Origin: Bin87 sp964347975
Lineage (GTDB): Bacteria > Chloroflexota > Dehalococcoidia > Lucifugimonadales > UBA3495
Length of the DNA: 64,000 nucleotides
Direction of reading: 5' to 3'
Assembly (NCBI GenBank): GCA_964347975.1
Contig: CAYGAY010000015.1
Coordinates: forward strand, 1 to 64,000
Positions within the stretch are counted from its first letter, which is position 1. The number at the start of each line of letters is the position of its first letter. Made by a program: the position numbers and the translations under genes. The notes under the pieces are model-generated. The model saw only the letters and a list, made by a program, of their open reading frames with translations, made no database searches and had not been told where the DNA came from. Positions 8,141-16,296 of the stretch are shown one piece after another.

Positions 8141-8655
8141 TGGCGTCAAAGCCCATGGATCATCCCACGCCAATAGACGCCGGCGATGATTACGCCCGGG
8201 CGATGCAGATGGCCTTCGGTTACCTGAGCTTTAAACCGAGGGCCATCACCGAGGTGCGCCGGCGGATTGGCCGGGATTTCACCCAGCCCATAGTAGAGCG
8301 GGTACTGGACTCCCTTAAACGCTACGGTTACCTGGATGATGCCGAGTATGCCATGCAATGGCGCCGGAGCAGGGACAAGCGCAAACCCCGCGGAGCGTTC
8401 GTGCTGCGCCGCGAGTTGCGGGCCAAAGGCGTGGCCGACAACCTGATCGACGACGCCCTGGACGGACTGGACGAAGCGAGCAGCGCCTACCGGGCCGGCC
8501 AGCGCCGCGCCCAACGTTGGTTGAGCGACGATTCCATGTCGTATGCCACGTTCCGGCGCAAGATGTGGGCTTATCTCGGGCGACGCGGGTTCGCTGCCGG
8601 CGTCACCCGCGACACGGCCAATCGCCTTTGGCGGGAGCGACGACCCCAGGATTGA
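8140..8655 (+). CDS. recX: Regulatory protein RecX
   Basis: This 171-aa all-helical protein binds and modulates RecA filaments. It shows the RecX repeat pattern: AFGYLSFKPRAITEVRRRI, then ERVLDSLKRYGYLDDAEYA, then PRGAFVLRRELRAKGVADN with LIDDALD, then a final helical repeat with ARRGF-like GRRGFAAGVT. The ATG overlaps the recA stop codon (TAATG), giving translational coupling. Length and context both match RecX. Confidence 0.95.
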   Translation: MASKPMDHPTPIDAGDDYARAMQMAFGYLSFKPRAITEVRRRIGRDFTQPIVERVLDSLKRYGYLDDAEYAMQWRRSRDKRKPRGAFVLRRELRAKGVADNLIDDALDGLDEASSAYRAGQRRAQRWLSDDSMSYATFRRKMWAYLGRRGFAAGVTRDTANRLWRERRPQD

Positions 8656-8691
8656 CCCGGAGGATCTCCCTTCCATCCCGGCCGGCGCTGG

Positions 8692-9201
8692 TTATAGCCG
8701 CACCCGCGCAATGGCGATGAGCACCCCGCCAATCAGAGCGAGGATACCCCACAGGCTCAAAACCAGCCCACTGGTCATAAACATCGCCATCAGCGTAGTC
8801 AGAACTACCGTGCCGCCGGCAATGTATGTCAAGCCTTTGCTCCGCTTCAGATTGACCACACGGCTGATGAGCTCTCCGGCAGCGTATCCCACGGCCAGCG
8901 GCGTGACGATCCAGGACAGGAACCACGTCCCCGTGAAAAACCCCAGAGTGAGCCACAGGATCACGCCCAGCGCCACCAACACTGCCGCTACCACCAACGC
9001 CTTGGCATAATTCGACGGCCTGACGTCGAACGTCGGCAAAGGCGCCGCCCGCCCGCACTCCCGGCAGCGTATCCCCACCGGCGCCTGCACCAGGCACCCG
9101 GTGCAAATGGGCCGCCGGCACTGGCTGCAGGACAACCCGGTCGGCACTGTCGGGTGCCAGTGGCAGGTCATAGTTTGCGGTTCCGTTTGCTGTTCTGCCA
9201 T
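8692..9201 (-). CDS. Zinc-ribbon (B-box-like) membrane protein
   Basis: This 169-aa protein starts with a Cys/His cluster (CHWHP, CSQCRRPICTGC, GIRCREC) typical of small B-box or zinc-ribbon modules in bacterial membrane proteins. Four hydrophobic segments follow from about residue 62 to the end, for example VVAAVLVALGVILWLTLGFF. The role is unknown; such proteins are common and uncharacterised. It lies 7 nt downstream of plsY on the same strand and is probably co-transcribed with it. Confidence 0.8.
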   Translation of the reverse strand: MAEQQTEPQTMTCHWHPTVPTGLSCSQCRRPICTGCLVQAPVGIRCRECGRAAPLPTFDVRPSNYAKALVVAAVLVALGVILWLTLGFFTGTWFLSWIVTPLAVGYAAGELISRVVNLKRSKGLTYIAGGTVVLTTLMAMFMTSGLVLSLWGILALIGGVLIAIARVRL

Positions 9202-9208
9202 GACCGCA

Positions 9209-9922
9209 TCAGCCCGTGTTGTTGCCCTTGCCGCCGGCGCGGGCGAGCCATTGCTCCCGGTCGGCTATGTCCCGGTCTCGCAGCAGTCGATTTACCAGCA
9301 CCGAACCCCGCGGGAGGTCGGCGGGCGGCGTGCCGTTGGACATCAGCCGCTTCACCAGGATCAGCAAGGCCCCGCCGCCGGCGAACAGGGCCATCTGCTC
9401 CGCCCCGCCGGCCAGCAGCAATCGCTCCGGCCACGCCAACGCCAGCGCGGGGAGCGCCGCCATTACCGCCAGCAACCATTCCGCCGACCGCTTGGTCGCC
9501 CGCCATCCTAACAGGTAGAACAGCAGTCCCGCGACAAAGAACAGGGGCGAAAAGCCTAAGATGCCTCCAGCCCAAATACCGGCGCTGCGACCTCCCGTAA
9601 AGCGCAGGAAGGGTGACCAGTTATTCCCCACGATAGTGAACAAGGGCGTCAGCATCAGCAGCCAGGCCGCGTTGCCCACGTCGAGGACGTGATGGCCCAG
9701 CAACAGTGGAACAGCGCCGCGGGCAATGTCCACAACCGCAACGACCAACCACCACGGCTTGCCCAATTGGCTGGCGACGTTGCTTGCGCCCAGGTTTCCG
9801 CTGCCGTGCTGCCGCAAGTCAATCCCGCCCACGGTCCGGGCCAGCATGTAGGATACCGGGGCGGCGCCAATGAGATAGGCCGCGACCCACAGGGCGAATA
9901 GACTTGCCGCATCCTCGGACAT
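9209..9922 (-). CDS. plsY: Glycerol-3-phosphate acyltransferase PlsY
   Basis: This 237-aa multipass membrane enzyme acylates glycerol-3-phosphate from acyl-phosphate at the first step of phospholipid synthesis. Family motifs are visible: LIGAAPVSYMLAR near the N-terminus, the phosphate-binding loop HGSGNLGASNVA, and FTGGRSAGIW where canonical PlsY has a GGKG-type motif (here GGRS). Several transmembrane helices follow. The C-terminus is longer than typical, with a soluble tail of about 45 residues (RGSVLVNRLLRDRDI). The start is the ATG at 9922. Confidence 0.85.
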   Translation of the reverse strand: MSEDAASLFALWVAAYLIGAAPVSYMLARTVGGIDLRQHGSGNLGASNVASQLGKPWWLVVAVVDIARGAVPLLLGHHVLDVGNAAWLLMLTPLFTIVGNNWSPFLRFTGGRSAGIWAGGILGFSPLFFVAGLLFYLLGWRATKRSAEWLLAVMAALPALALAWPERLLLAGGAEQMALFAGGGALLILVKRLMSNGTPPADLPRGSVLVNRLLRDRDIADREQWLARAGGKGNNTG

Positions 9923-9964
9923 GGCGACATCGCATCCGGAGAGGGAAAATGAGAGGTTATGGCG

Positions 9965-10837
9965 CTAGCGGCGCGCCGCGAGCTGTCGCGCCGCTTCCTC
10001 AAGGCGTTCCACGGTTGCCATGGGCGGTCCGTTGACGCCCGGCAAGGGTTCCCGGGAGTTGCCGCTGTGGTGATAGTCGCTGCCGCCGCAGGGAATGAGG
10101 TCGTAGGCCCGCGCCACGTCGGCCAGCCAGTCCACCGTAGCGTCGTCGTACAGGGCGTAATGCACTTCCATGCCGTGCAAACCGGCGGCCTTCAGCTCTT
10201 CCACAGTTTCGATAAGCGATTGCTCCGGTTCCGGCTCATTGCCCCGACGCTCAAACCACGGGTGCGCAAACACGGCCACGCCTCCCACGTCGTTGAGCAG
10301 CTTCACTGCGTCGGGCGGTGTAAGCTTGGCGCGCTCCACGTAGGCTTTGCCATTGCGGCCCAGGTATTCGTGAAAGGCATCCGAGGGTTCGAGGAAATAC
10401 CCCGCTTCAACCAGGGCCTGGGCGATGTGGGGGCGCCCCACCGAAGCGTCGCCGGCGATCTCCAGCACTCTTTCCCATTCGATGTGCATCCCGAACTCAG
10501 CAAGCTTGGCTACCATGCCTTCGCCCCGGGCCAACCGGCCTTCGCGGAAACCGGCCAGCATCTCCTGGAAACCGGGGTCTTCAACGTCCATGAAGTAGCC
10601 CAGCATGTGAACCTCACCGCCAGGCACGTCGCAACTCAACTCGATTCCGGGAATGAGCCGCATTCCCGGAATCCGGTTCACCGCCTGCCGGGCCTCGACC
10701 AGGCCGGCGGTGGTGTCGTGGTCGCTGACGGAGATCGTGCGCAGGCCCTTGGCGGCGGCAAGTTCAACCAGTTCGGTGGGCGTCAGCCGCCCGTCTGACG
10801 CGGTGGTGTGCATGTGCAGATCAACGGTGATGGGCAT
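9965..10837 (-). CDS. PHP domain-containing phosphoesterase (YciV/TrpH type)
   Basis: This 290-aa protein has the PHP motifs in order: DLHMHTTASDG, SVSDHDTTAG, GIELSCD, FAHPWFE and GGSDYHHSG. These match the YciV/TrpH-like group that hydrolyses 3',5'-nucleoside bisphosphates or the 5' ends of short RNAs. The start at 10837 is chosen because GGGAG lies 5 nt upstream; the ATG at 10849 includes that ribosome site in its own reading. It is downstream of the YmdB-like and RNase Y genes on the same strand, which fits an RNA-turnover neighbourhood. Confidence 0.9.
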   Translation of the reverse strand: MPITVDLHMHTTASDGRLTPTELVELAAAKGLRTISVSDHDTTAGLVEARQAVNRIPGMRLIPGIELSCDVPGGEVHMLGYFMDVEDPGFQEMLAGFREGRLARGEGMVAKLAEFGMHIEWERVLEIAGDASVGRPHIAQALVEAGYFLEPSDAFHEYLGRNGKAYVERAKLTPPDAVKLLNDVGGVAVFAHPWFERRGNEPEPEQSLIETVEELKAAGLHGMEVHYALYDDATVDWLADVARAYDLIPCGGSDYHHSGNSREPLPGVNGPPMATVERLEEAARQLAARR

Positions 10838-10868
10838 CGTGGCTCCCATTTTCAGTTATGGATTGCGT

Positions 10869-11642
10869 TCAGTCAATTTTGCGGTCAATGCGGACGATGT
10901 CAATGGCGTGGCCGCTGTCGTCATCTACGTCAATCAGCGCCGAGTTCAGAATGCACGTGCCGGAAGCCGGCTCGAAGCGTTGCGGCAGGCCGGTGCGGAA
11001 CCGTTCCAGCACGGGCGCAACCTCCGTGCCGATCACGGAGTCCTGCGGGCCGGTCATTCCCAGGTCGCTGACGTAGGCGGTGCCGCCGGGCATGATGCGC
11101 GCGTCGGCGGTGGCAACATGAGTATGGGTGCCCACCACCGCGCTGACGCGCCCGTCCAGGTACCAGGCCAGTCCCTGCTTTTCAGAGGTTGCTTCGGCGT
11201 GAAAGTCCACCACCACCTTGCGGGGGGCGTATCCCAGTTCGCTCTCGGCCTCGGCCAGGCGCCGGTCAGCCTCACGGAACGGGCAGTCGATGGGCGGCAT
11301 GAAAACCCGGCCTTGCAGGTTCAGAACCATCACGTCGCCGAACATCATCCAGCCGCGGCCCGGCGCGCCGTAGTAGTTGGCGGGCCGCAGCAGGGGCAGT
11401 TCGTCCATGTGGGGCAGGATGTCCTTCTTGTCCCAGATATGGTTGCCCGACGTCATAACGTCAACGCCGGCTTGCAGCAGGGCGCTGGCAGTCTTGGGTG
11501 TCAGGCCGAACCCGCCGGCGGTGTTCTCGGCATTGGCCGTCACCAGGTCAATATCCAGTTCCCGGCGCAACTGGGGCAGCAGCCGGGACAGTGCGCTGCG
11601 CCCCGGCCTCCCGATAATATCCCCGATCATCAAAACTCGCAT
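10869..11642 (-). CDS. ymdB: YmdB-like metallophosphoesterase (TIGR00282 family)
   Basis: This 257-aa calcineurin-like phosphodiesterase has the metal-binding motifs MIGDIIGRPGR, TANAENTAGG, TSGNHIWD, VDFHAEATSEK and VGTHTHVATAD. Family members hydrolyse 2',3'-cyclic nucleotides and influence RNase Y-linked decisions in Bacillus. The gene lies directly downstream of rny, a pairing conserved in many phyla, and a short palindrome sits between them. Length and motif spacing are canonical. Confidence 0.93.
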   Translation of the reverse strand: MRVLMIGDIIGRPGRSALSRLLPQLRRELDIDLVTANAENTAGGFGLTPKTASALLQAGVDVMTSGNHIWDKKDILPHMDELPLLRPANYYGAPGRGWMMFGDVMVLNLQGRVFMPPIDCPFREADRRLAEAESELGYAPRKVVVDFHAEATSEKQGLAWYLDGRVSAVVGTHTHVATADARIMPGGTAYVSDLGMTGPQDSVIGTEVAPVLERFRTGLPQRFEPASGTCILNSALIDVDDDSGHAIDIVRIDRKID

Positions 11643-11652
11643 AATGACGCCT

Positions 11653-11679
11653 GCAGGGGCGAATAACTGTCCGCCCCTA
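11653..11679. repeat. TAGGGGC-family palindrome
   Basis: AGGGGCG (11655-11661) and CGCCCCT (11672-11678) form the arms. It lies in the short gap between rny and the YmdB-like gene. Related palindromes are at 16242, 22464, 31778, 51433 and 52071. Confidence 0.65.
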
Positions 11680-11706
11680 CAACTTGGTTGCTCACTCCCG
11701 GGCCGG

Positions 11707-13242
11707 TTAGCGGGCGACGCTCTCTTGGCGGGTTTCGCGGATCACCGTAACCTTGATCTGACCGGGGAACTGCAATTCCCTGGAGACCTTGCCGGCAATG
11801 TCGCGGGCCAGGCTGGCGCAGGCCACGTCATCCACGTCGTCCGGACTGACCATCACTCGCACTTCACGGCCGGCCTGTATGGCAAAGGCGCGCTGGACGC
11901 CGTCGAAACTGTACGCAGTGTCTTCCAGCTCCCGCAGGCGGCGGGTGTACTGCTCGATGGACTCCTTGCGCGCGCCAGGGCGGGCGGCGCTGATGCCATC
12001 GGCGGCAGCCACCAGGAACGACTCGATGCTGGAATGGTCGTCATCATGGTGTTCCAGGACACAGTTGCGGACCAACGCCCCAACACCGTTGCGGGTGGTC
12101 AGGTCGTAGCCGATCTGGGCGTGGGGACCGGGTATCTCGTGGGTCAGGGCTTTCCCGATGTCGTGGAGCAGGCCGCCGGCTTTGGCGATCTGCACGTTGG
12201 CGCCGACCTCGGCTGCCAGCATACCGGACAGCAGGCCCACTTCGATGGAGTGGGTCAGCACGTTTTCGCCGTAGCTGTAGCGGAACTTCAGCCGTCCCAA
12301 CAGACGGATCAGCTCGGGATCCAGCCCGCTCACGCCCACCTCAAAGGTGGCTTCCTCGCCGGCCCTCCAGATGGTGTCTTCAATTTCGCGCATGGCGCGG
12401 TTGACGCTTTCCTCAATGCGCGTCGGTTGAATACGCCCGTCTTTGACCAGCTGGGTCAGCGCCAGCTTGGCGATTTCCCGACGCACGGGGTCAAAGCAGG
12501 ATAGCGTTACGATTCCAGGCGTGTCATCAACGATGATGTCAACGCCAGTCTGGGCCTCAAGGGCCCGTATATTACGTCCTTCACGGCCGATGAGACGACC
12601 CTTCATCTCATCGTTGGGCAGGGAAACAACAGATGTCGTGCTCTCCGACACAACGTCGGTAGCCAGACGGTTTATGGCGAGGGTGAGGATGCGACGGGCG
12701 TTATCATCCGCCCGGGTTTGGTGTTCCTTCTCCAGCTCGTAGTAGCGGCGAGCCAGTTCGTGGGAAGCTTCCTCTTCTCCGCGTTTCAGCACGATGTCTC
12801 GCGCTTCTTCGATAGACAGTGACGCAATGCGTTGCAGCTCACGGTCATGCTGGAGTTTCAAATCCGCGGCTTTTTGCAAAGCGGACTGGGCATCGGTTTC
12901 TCGCTGTTCCAGTTCGGCTTCTTGATTCTCCAACGATTCCAGTTTGCGGTCGAGCTGTTCCTCACGTTGAACGTAACGGTGCTCCATGCGGTTGAGTTCG
13001 CGCCGCTGATCCTTGATTTCACGGTCTCCGGCCTCGCGGATCTTAAGCGCTTCTTCCTGCGCTTGGAGCAGAATGGCGCGCTTCTCATCTTCGGCCTGGG
13101 TTACAGTGTTGGCAGCCTCCTCAAGGCTGCGTTGCAGTCTGTTATCGCCTTTTTTGGTGGATAGCAACAGCCAAACCACTGCTGCTACGCCTGTTGCTAA
13201 CCCTGCGACCGCCAGGACGACGAGGATAATAGTAGTAACCAT
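11707..13242 (-). CDS. rny: Ribonuclease Y
   Basis: This 511-aa membrane-anchored endoribonuclease initiates mRNA decay. The domain order is clear: one N-terminal transmembrane helix (residues 4-27), a long charged coiled coil to about residue 200, a KH domain with GRLIGREGRNIRALEAQTG, an HD domain with GGLLHDIGKALTHE, and a C-terminal domain ending in QIKVTVIRETR. The ATG at 13242 has a strong GAGGAGG site. It heads a minus-strand run with the YmdB-like and PHP genes. Confidence 0.97.
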   Translation of the reverse strand: MVTTIILVVLAVAGLATGVAAVVWLLLSTKKGDNRLQRSLEEAANTVTQAEDEKRAILLQAQEEALKIREAGDREIKDQRRELNRMEHRYVQREEQLDRKLESLENQEAELEQRETDAQSALQKAADLKLQHDRELQRIASLSIEEARDIVLKRGEEEASHELARRYYELEKEHQTRADDNARRILTLAINRLATDVVSESTTSVVSLPNDEMKGRLIGREGRNIRALEAQTGVDIIVDDTPGIVTLSCFDPVRREIAKLALTQLVKDGRIQPTRIEESVNRAMREIEDTIWRAGEEATFEVGVSGLDPELIRLLGRLKFRYSYGENVLTHSIEVGLLSGMLAAEVGANVQIAKAGGLLHDIGKALTHEIPGPHAQIGYDLTTRNGVGALVRNCVLEHHDDDHSSIESFLVAAADGISAARPGARKESIEQYTRRLRELEDTAYSFDGVQRAFAIQAGREVRVMVSPDDVDDVACASLARDIAGKVSRELQFPGQIKVTVIRETRQESVAR

Positions 13243-13373
13243 AGGTCCTCCTCTACCGTCCCGAGCGTCAGCTCGGGGTATTTTGCCCTATGCTTATCCT
13301 AGTTGCTGGCACACCGCAAAGTCAAGAATTGTTTGAGTCCAACACTACCCGGTTTGGCAGCGGGGTACAAAAG

Positions 13374-13665
13374 CAGGGCAATCGCGTCCCCTCCGGCGTT
13401 GCGCCGTTTGCCCTGGATGCCCACTTGCAGGGTTCGCCCGTTCTTCAGCAGGTTGGGTCCGATTTGCCGTAAGGTGTTGATGTTCTGCGGGCCATTATCC
13501 TTTTTGCGACTCCGAGTGCGTTCCACATCGAGGATCGTCCAACTCAGCGAAATGATCGAGAATAGTCGCCTTGGCTGATTGCGCCATGCCCTCCCACTGC
13601 CACGAACTGCAACGGATCATGGCGCATTATCAGGTGTCTAAAAAAATTAAGACGCGATTGCCCTG
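13374..13665 (-). mobile_element. ISAs1-derived MITE, copy 2
   Basis: This 292-bp element has perfect 15-bp terminal inverted repeats beginning CAGGGC. It shares most of its sequence with copy 1 (6157-6539), in the same orientation, including the coding remnant NLLKNGRTLQVGIQGKRR on the minus strand. It carries further internal deletions. The 10 bp left of it, GGTACAAAAG, is the exact reverse complement of the 10 bp left of copy 1. It fills most of the gap between the rny promoter region and the TlpA-like gene. Confidence 0.85.
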
Positions 13666-13736
13666 ACCCGGGACGGAACGGTTTGACCGTGTTGGCGCCC
13701 AAACCTACAATGTGTCGCGCCCCTGACGGATGCACT

Positions 13737-14264
13737 ATGGTGAAACAATTCCTCAAACGCCCGAAAATACCGGCGCCGCTGCCATGGGCGGCAGTCGTGG
13801 CGCTGGCGATTTTGCTGCTGGGCGGGGCATCGGGTTGCGCGACAGGACCGGCCGCCGCCGACTTCACCCTGACCACCTTCGCCGGCGAGCGGTTTCGGCT
13901 GTCGGAACAGCGGGGCAACGTGGTTGTCATCAACTTCTGGTATCCGTCCTGTCCGCCCTGCCGGGACGAGATGCCGGCCTTTCAGGAAGTTTGGGAGGAG
14001 CGCCGGGGGCGCAACGTGCGCTTTATCGGGCTTTTCGTGCCGCAAGGGTTCGACACCGAGGTTGAGGCCCGCCAGTTCGTTGACGAGCTGGGGCTGACCT
14101 TTGACTTTGCCACCGACGCGCGCGCCATGGTGGCCCAGGAATACGCCGTGCAGTTCTTTCCCACCACGTACTTCATCGACCAGGCGGGGCAAGTCCACGT
14201 TATGGAGATCAGTCGCATGGACTATGACCGCCTGACCGACATACTGGACGACCTGCTGAGTTAG
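13737..14264 (+). CDS. TlpA-like thiol-disulfide redoxin, lipoprotein
   Basis: This 175-aa exported thioredoxin-fold protein has a positively charged start, a hydrophobic segment (AAVVALAILLLGGASGC) and a Cys that could be the lipidated residue. The mature part has ADFTLTTFAGERFRLSEQ, then the active site FWYPSCPPCRDEM (CxxC), and a cis-Pro region QFFPTTYFID. It probably reduces disulfides or supports cytochrome maturation outside the membrane. The start at 13737 is preferred because it places the signal peptide at the N-terminus; the upstream in-frame ATG at 13683 adds non-signal residues. Confidence 0.88.
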   Translation: MVKQFLKRPKIPAPLPWAAVVALAILLLGGASGCATGPAAADFTLTTFAGERFRLSEQRGNVVVINFWYPSCPPCRDEMPAFQEVWEERRGRNVRFIGLFVPQGFDTEVEARQFVDELGLTFDFATDARAMVAQEYAVQFFPTTYFIDQAGQVHVMEISRMDYDRLTDILDDLLS

Positions 14265-14271
14265 CCGATGT

Positions 14272-14298
14272 CATTGCGAGCGCAGCGCGGCAATCTCG
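14272..14298. repeat. Single arm of the CATTGCGAG repeat family
   Basis: CATTGCGAGCGCAGCGCGGC is followed by AATCTCG. It matches the arms of the inverted repeat at 1921-2029 and lies just after the stop of the TlpA-like gene. Confidence 0.6.
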
Positions 14299-14326
14299 TT
14301 GGAACTGCAATTGCCCGCCCCCGACC

Positions 14327-14803
14327 ATGCCAGTTTTAGACGCCATCCTGCTCATCATCCGCTGGGCGCACGCCCTGGCCGCCGTAACCTGGATCGGGGG
14401 CAGCCTGTTCATGCTGCTGGCGGCGCGGCCGGCTCTGCGCTCCCCGGAGATCCGTTCCAGGAACGCCGACGGGCTGGTGAGCCGCGTCCTGGCCGCCGAG
14501 TTCCGGCCCATTGTCGTTACCGCCATCGCCGTCCTGATTGTGACGGGCGTGATACTGACGGTGGACCGGCTGACGTCGGACGCCGCCGGCATCGCTTATA
14601 CGGGGGTATTGGTCGCCAAAATCGCGCTGGCGGTGTACGCTTTTGCCGTCGCCTGGATGCTTCCCCGGCGGCGCGGCAACGGTGCGTCCGGTATTGGCCG
14701 CGCGCTATCCGGTCCGGCCGCTCTAACCATCGTCGGCGTCATGGTGATCGGGCTGGCCGACGCGCTGGCCTGGCTTTTCGAGCGAGGACTGATTGAACCA
14801 TGA
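14327..14803 (+). CDS. CopD-like integral membrane protein
   Basis: This 158-aa protein has four predicted membrane helices. The first, IIRWAHALAAVTWIGGSLFM, carries the His and Trp-Ile-Gly pattern of the CopD/DUF2269-like group, often linked to copper handling or haem-copper enzymes. It overlaps the following Trm112 gene by 4 nt (ATGA), so the two are coupled. Copper function is only inferred from family resemblance. Confidence 0.75.
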   Translation: MPVLDAILLIIRWAHALAAVTWIGGSLFMLLAARPALRSPEIRSRNADGLVSRVLAAEFRPIVVTAIAVLIVTGVILTVDRLTSDAAGIAYTGVLVAKIALAVYAFAVAWMLPRRRGNGASGIGRALSGPAALTIVGVMVIGLADALAWLFERGLIEP

Positions 14804-15021
14804 GAACCGACCTGCTGGACATCCTGGCCTGCCCGCTCTGCAAAGGTCCGCTGACCCTGAAGGCGGAGACCGTAGCGCCCGATAATGCCCCGGACGCCGG
14901 AGAAGTGCTGGCCGGCACGCTGACCTGCTCCCCGTGCGACGAGCGCTATCCCATCGCCGACGGCATACCCAACCTGCTGCCGCCGGATTTACGGGACGCG
15001 GAGATGGCGGCGGGGCGGTGA
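14800..15021 (+). CDS. Trm112 family zinc-ribbon protein
   Basis: This 73-aa protein starts LLDILACPLCKGPLTL and has a second half LTCSPCDERYPIADGIPNLLP, the Trm112/YcaR fold. Both Cys pairs (CPLC and CSPC) are kept. Trm112-type proteins stabilise and activate methyltransferases, although bacterial members are often uncharacterised. It overlaps the upstream CopD-like gene. Confidence 0.92.
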   Translation: MRTDLLDILACPLCKGPLTLKAETVAPDNAPDAGEVLAGTLTCSPCDERYPIADGIPNLLPPDLRDAEMAAGR

Positions 15022-15056
15022 TATGCTACGATAACCCCGGTTTCGGAGGCATCACG

Positions 15057-15446
15057 GTGATCGACTTGGACAAGCTGTACCTTGAGGAAGCGCTCAACGG
15101 CAAGTACCGCAAACTTTACGAATACCTGTGCAGCCTGACGGAATCCGAGTGGAGCGCTTCTTTCAGCGAGGTAGAAGCCATCGTCGGCTTCAAATTGCCC
15201 CCGGAGGCGCGCGAGTACCAGCCTTGGTGGTCAGACAGCGGATATAGCCAGGTCAGGGCCTTGCTCGCCGCCGGATGGAAAACGGCGAAGGTGGATCTGG
15301 TCGCTGAGACGGCACTGTTCTGGCGAAAGGATTCGCCGGCCGCCCGCCGGCGCACCATCGCTGAGATTTTGCCACCCCGCTCCTTTGGACCCTGGCCGGA
15401 GGGCCTGAGTCTGCGGCGCGAGGATTTGTACGAGGACAGGATTTAA
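15057..15446 (+). CDS. DUF7662-like protein
   Basis: This protein of about 129 aa has the pattern KYRKLYEYLCSLTESEWSA followed by FSEVEAIVGFKLPPEAREY, then WWSDSGYSQVRALLAAGWKT. I recognise this as the small domain catalogued as DUF7662, which has no assigned function. The GTG start at 15057 is chosen because CGGAGG lies just upstream; the longer frame would overlap the Trm112 gene out of frame. A PIN-domain gene begins 7 nt downstream, so the two may form a toxin-antitoxin-like pair. Confidence 0.8.
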   Translation: MIDLDKLYLEEALNGKYRKLYEYLCSLTESEWSASFSEVEAIVGFKLPPEAREYQPWWSDSGYSQVRALLAAGWKTAKVDLVAETALFWRKDSPAARRRTIAEILPPRSFGPWPEGLSLRREDLYEDRI

Positions 15447-15453
15447 CACGCTG

Positions 15454-15876
15454 ATGTTCGCTGACACCAACGTCCTGGTAAATGCTCGTGCTGTGGAAGC
15501 TCCCCACCACGACATGGCCCAGTATATGCTGGAACGAGCATCCTTTGACCACGAACCGATACGCATCAGCAGGCAGATAGCGCGCGAATACCTGGCGGTA
15601 GTTACGCGCCCGCAAATTTGGTCAGATCCATTAGCTCCTGACGCAGCTATCGGTGACGTGAACCGGATGTTCAGTGACTTCGAGGTTCTCGAGAACAGCT
15701 CAGCAGTAACCGAGATGTTGTTCGCTTTGCTCCGGGAAATCCCGGCAGGCGGGCGGCAGATCCACGACGCTAACATCGTCACAACCATGCTGGCCCACCG
15801 TGAGCGCCGGCTGCTGACGTTCAACATCGCGGACTTTCGTCGTTACGGAGACCGCATCGAGTTGATAGAGCGTTGA
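15454..15876 (+). CDS. PIN domain ribonuclease (VapC-like)
   Basis: This 140-aa PIN protein has conserved acidic residues in FADTNVLVNA at the N-terminus, QIAREYLAVV in the middle and IHDANIVTTMLAHRERRLLTF near the end, completing the Mg-binding site. PIN toxins of VapBC modules cleave tRNA or rRNA. Its neighbour 7 nt upstream is a DUF7662 protein rather than a VapB-type DNA-binding antitoxin. Toxic function is inferred. Confidence 0.88.
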   Translation: MFADTNVLVNARAVEAPHHDMAQYMLERASFDHEPIRISRQIAREYLAVVTRPQIWSDPLAPDAAIGDVNRMFSDFEVLENSSAVTEMLFALLREIPAGGRQIHDANIVTTMLAHRERRLLTFNIADFRRYGDRIELIER

Positions 15877-15877
15877 A

Positions 15878-16216
15878 TTAATTTCGCGGTCCCGAAAGCC
15901 AGGGCAGCTCCCCAATTCCCCCCAACGCGGCGTCAATCCGCGCCGCCAGCGCATCGGACGCCGCTTTCAGCTCTGCCGACGCCGCGTTGATGTTGTAAAC
16001 GTCGGCAATCCCCCCGAACGCATCCGCAACCTGCGCGAAGGCGGTGGCGATGCTCTCCGAAGCGTCCTTCATATTCGCCGCCGCCGCGATGTTGTGCAAC
16101 GCCGTAACCAGGTTATCCGCCGCGATGGCGGCTAACTCCGCGCCTTTTCCAGGTTGGATACCGACACCTGAACCGGTGGGTACAGGATCAGGAGCATCGC
16201 CCCCAGCGTAACGCAT
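15878..16216 (-). CDS. Hypothetical alanine-rich helical protein
   Basis: This 112-aa open frame is rich in Ala, Asp and Ile, with predicted amphipathic helices (AADNLVTALHNIAAAANMKD, then AASDALAARIDAALGGIG). I do not recognise a family. No ribosome site precedes the ATG at 16216, and an internal start is possible. It converges with the PIN gene, with only a few nucleotides between the stops. It may be a helical bundle protein, or the frame may be spurious. Confidence 0.5.
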   Translation of the reverse strand: MRYAGGDAPDPVPTGSGVGIQPGKGAELAAIAADNLVTALHNIAAAANMKDASESIATAFAQVADAFGGIADVYNINAASAELKAASDALAARIDAALGGIGELPWLSGPRN

Positions 16217-16241
16217 ACTCTGATTATGCAGACCGCCACTA

Positions 16242-16270
16242 TAGGGGGCAGGTTTGAAACCTGCCCCCTA
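16242..16270. repeat. Perfect 14-bp-arm palindrome, TAGGGGGCAGG family
   Basis: TAGGGGGCAGGTTT and AAACCTGCCCCCTA are exact reverse complements around a single G. It lies between the convergent or parallel ends near the UGSC gene. It has no T-run, so a simple intrinsic terminator is not indicated. Confidence 0.85.
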
Positions 16271-16296
16271 CGATGCTGCGGTAGCGAGAGCCAAGC

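Noticed and set aside
16242..16270. Intrinsic terminator
   Set aside because: The arms are perfect, but no T-run follows on either strand.
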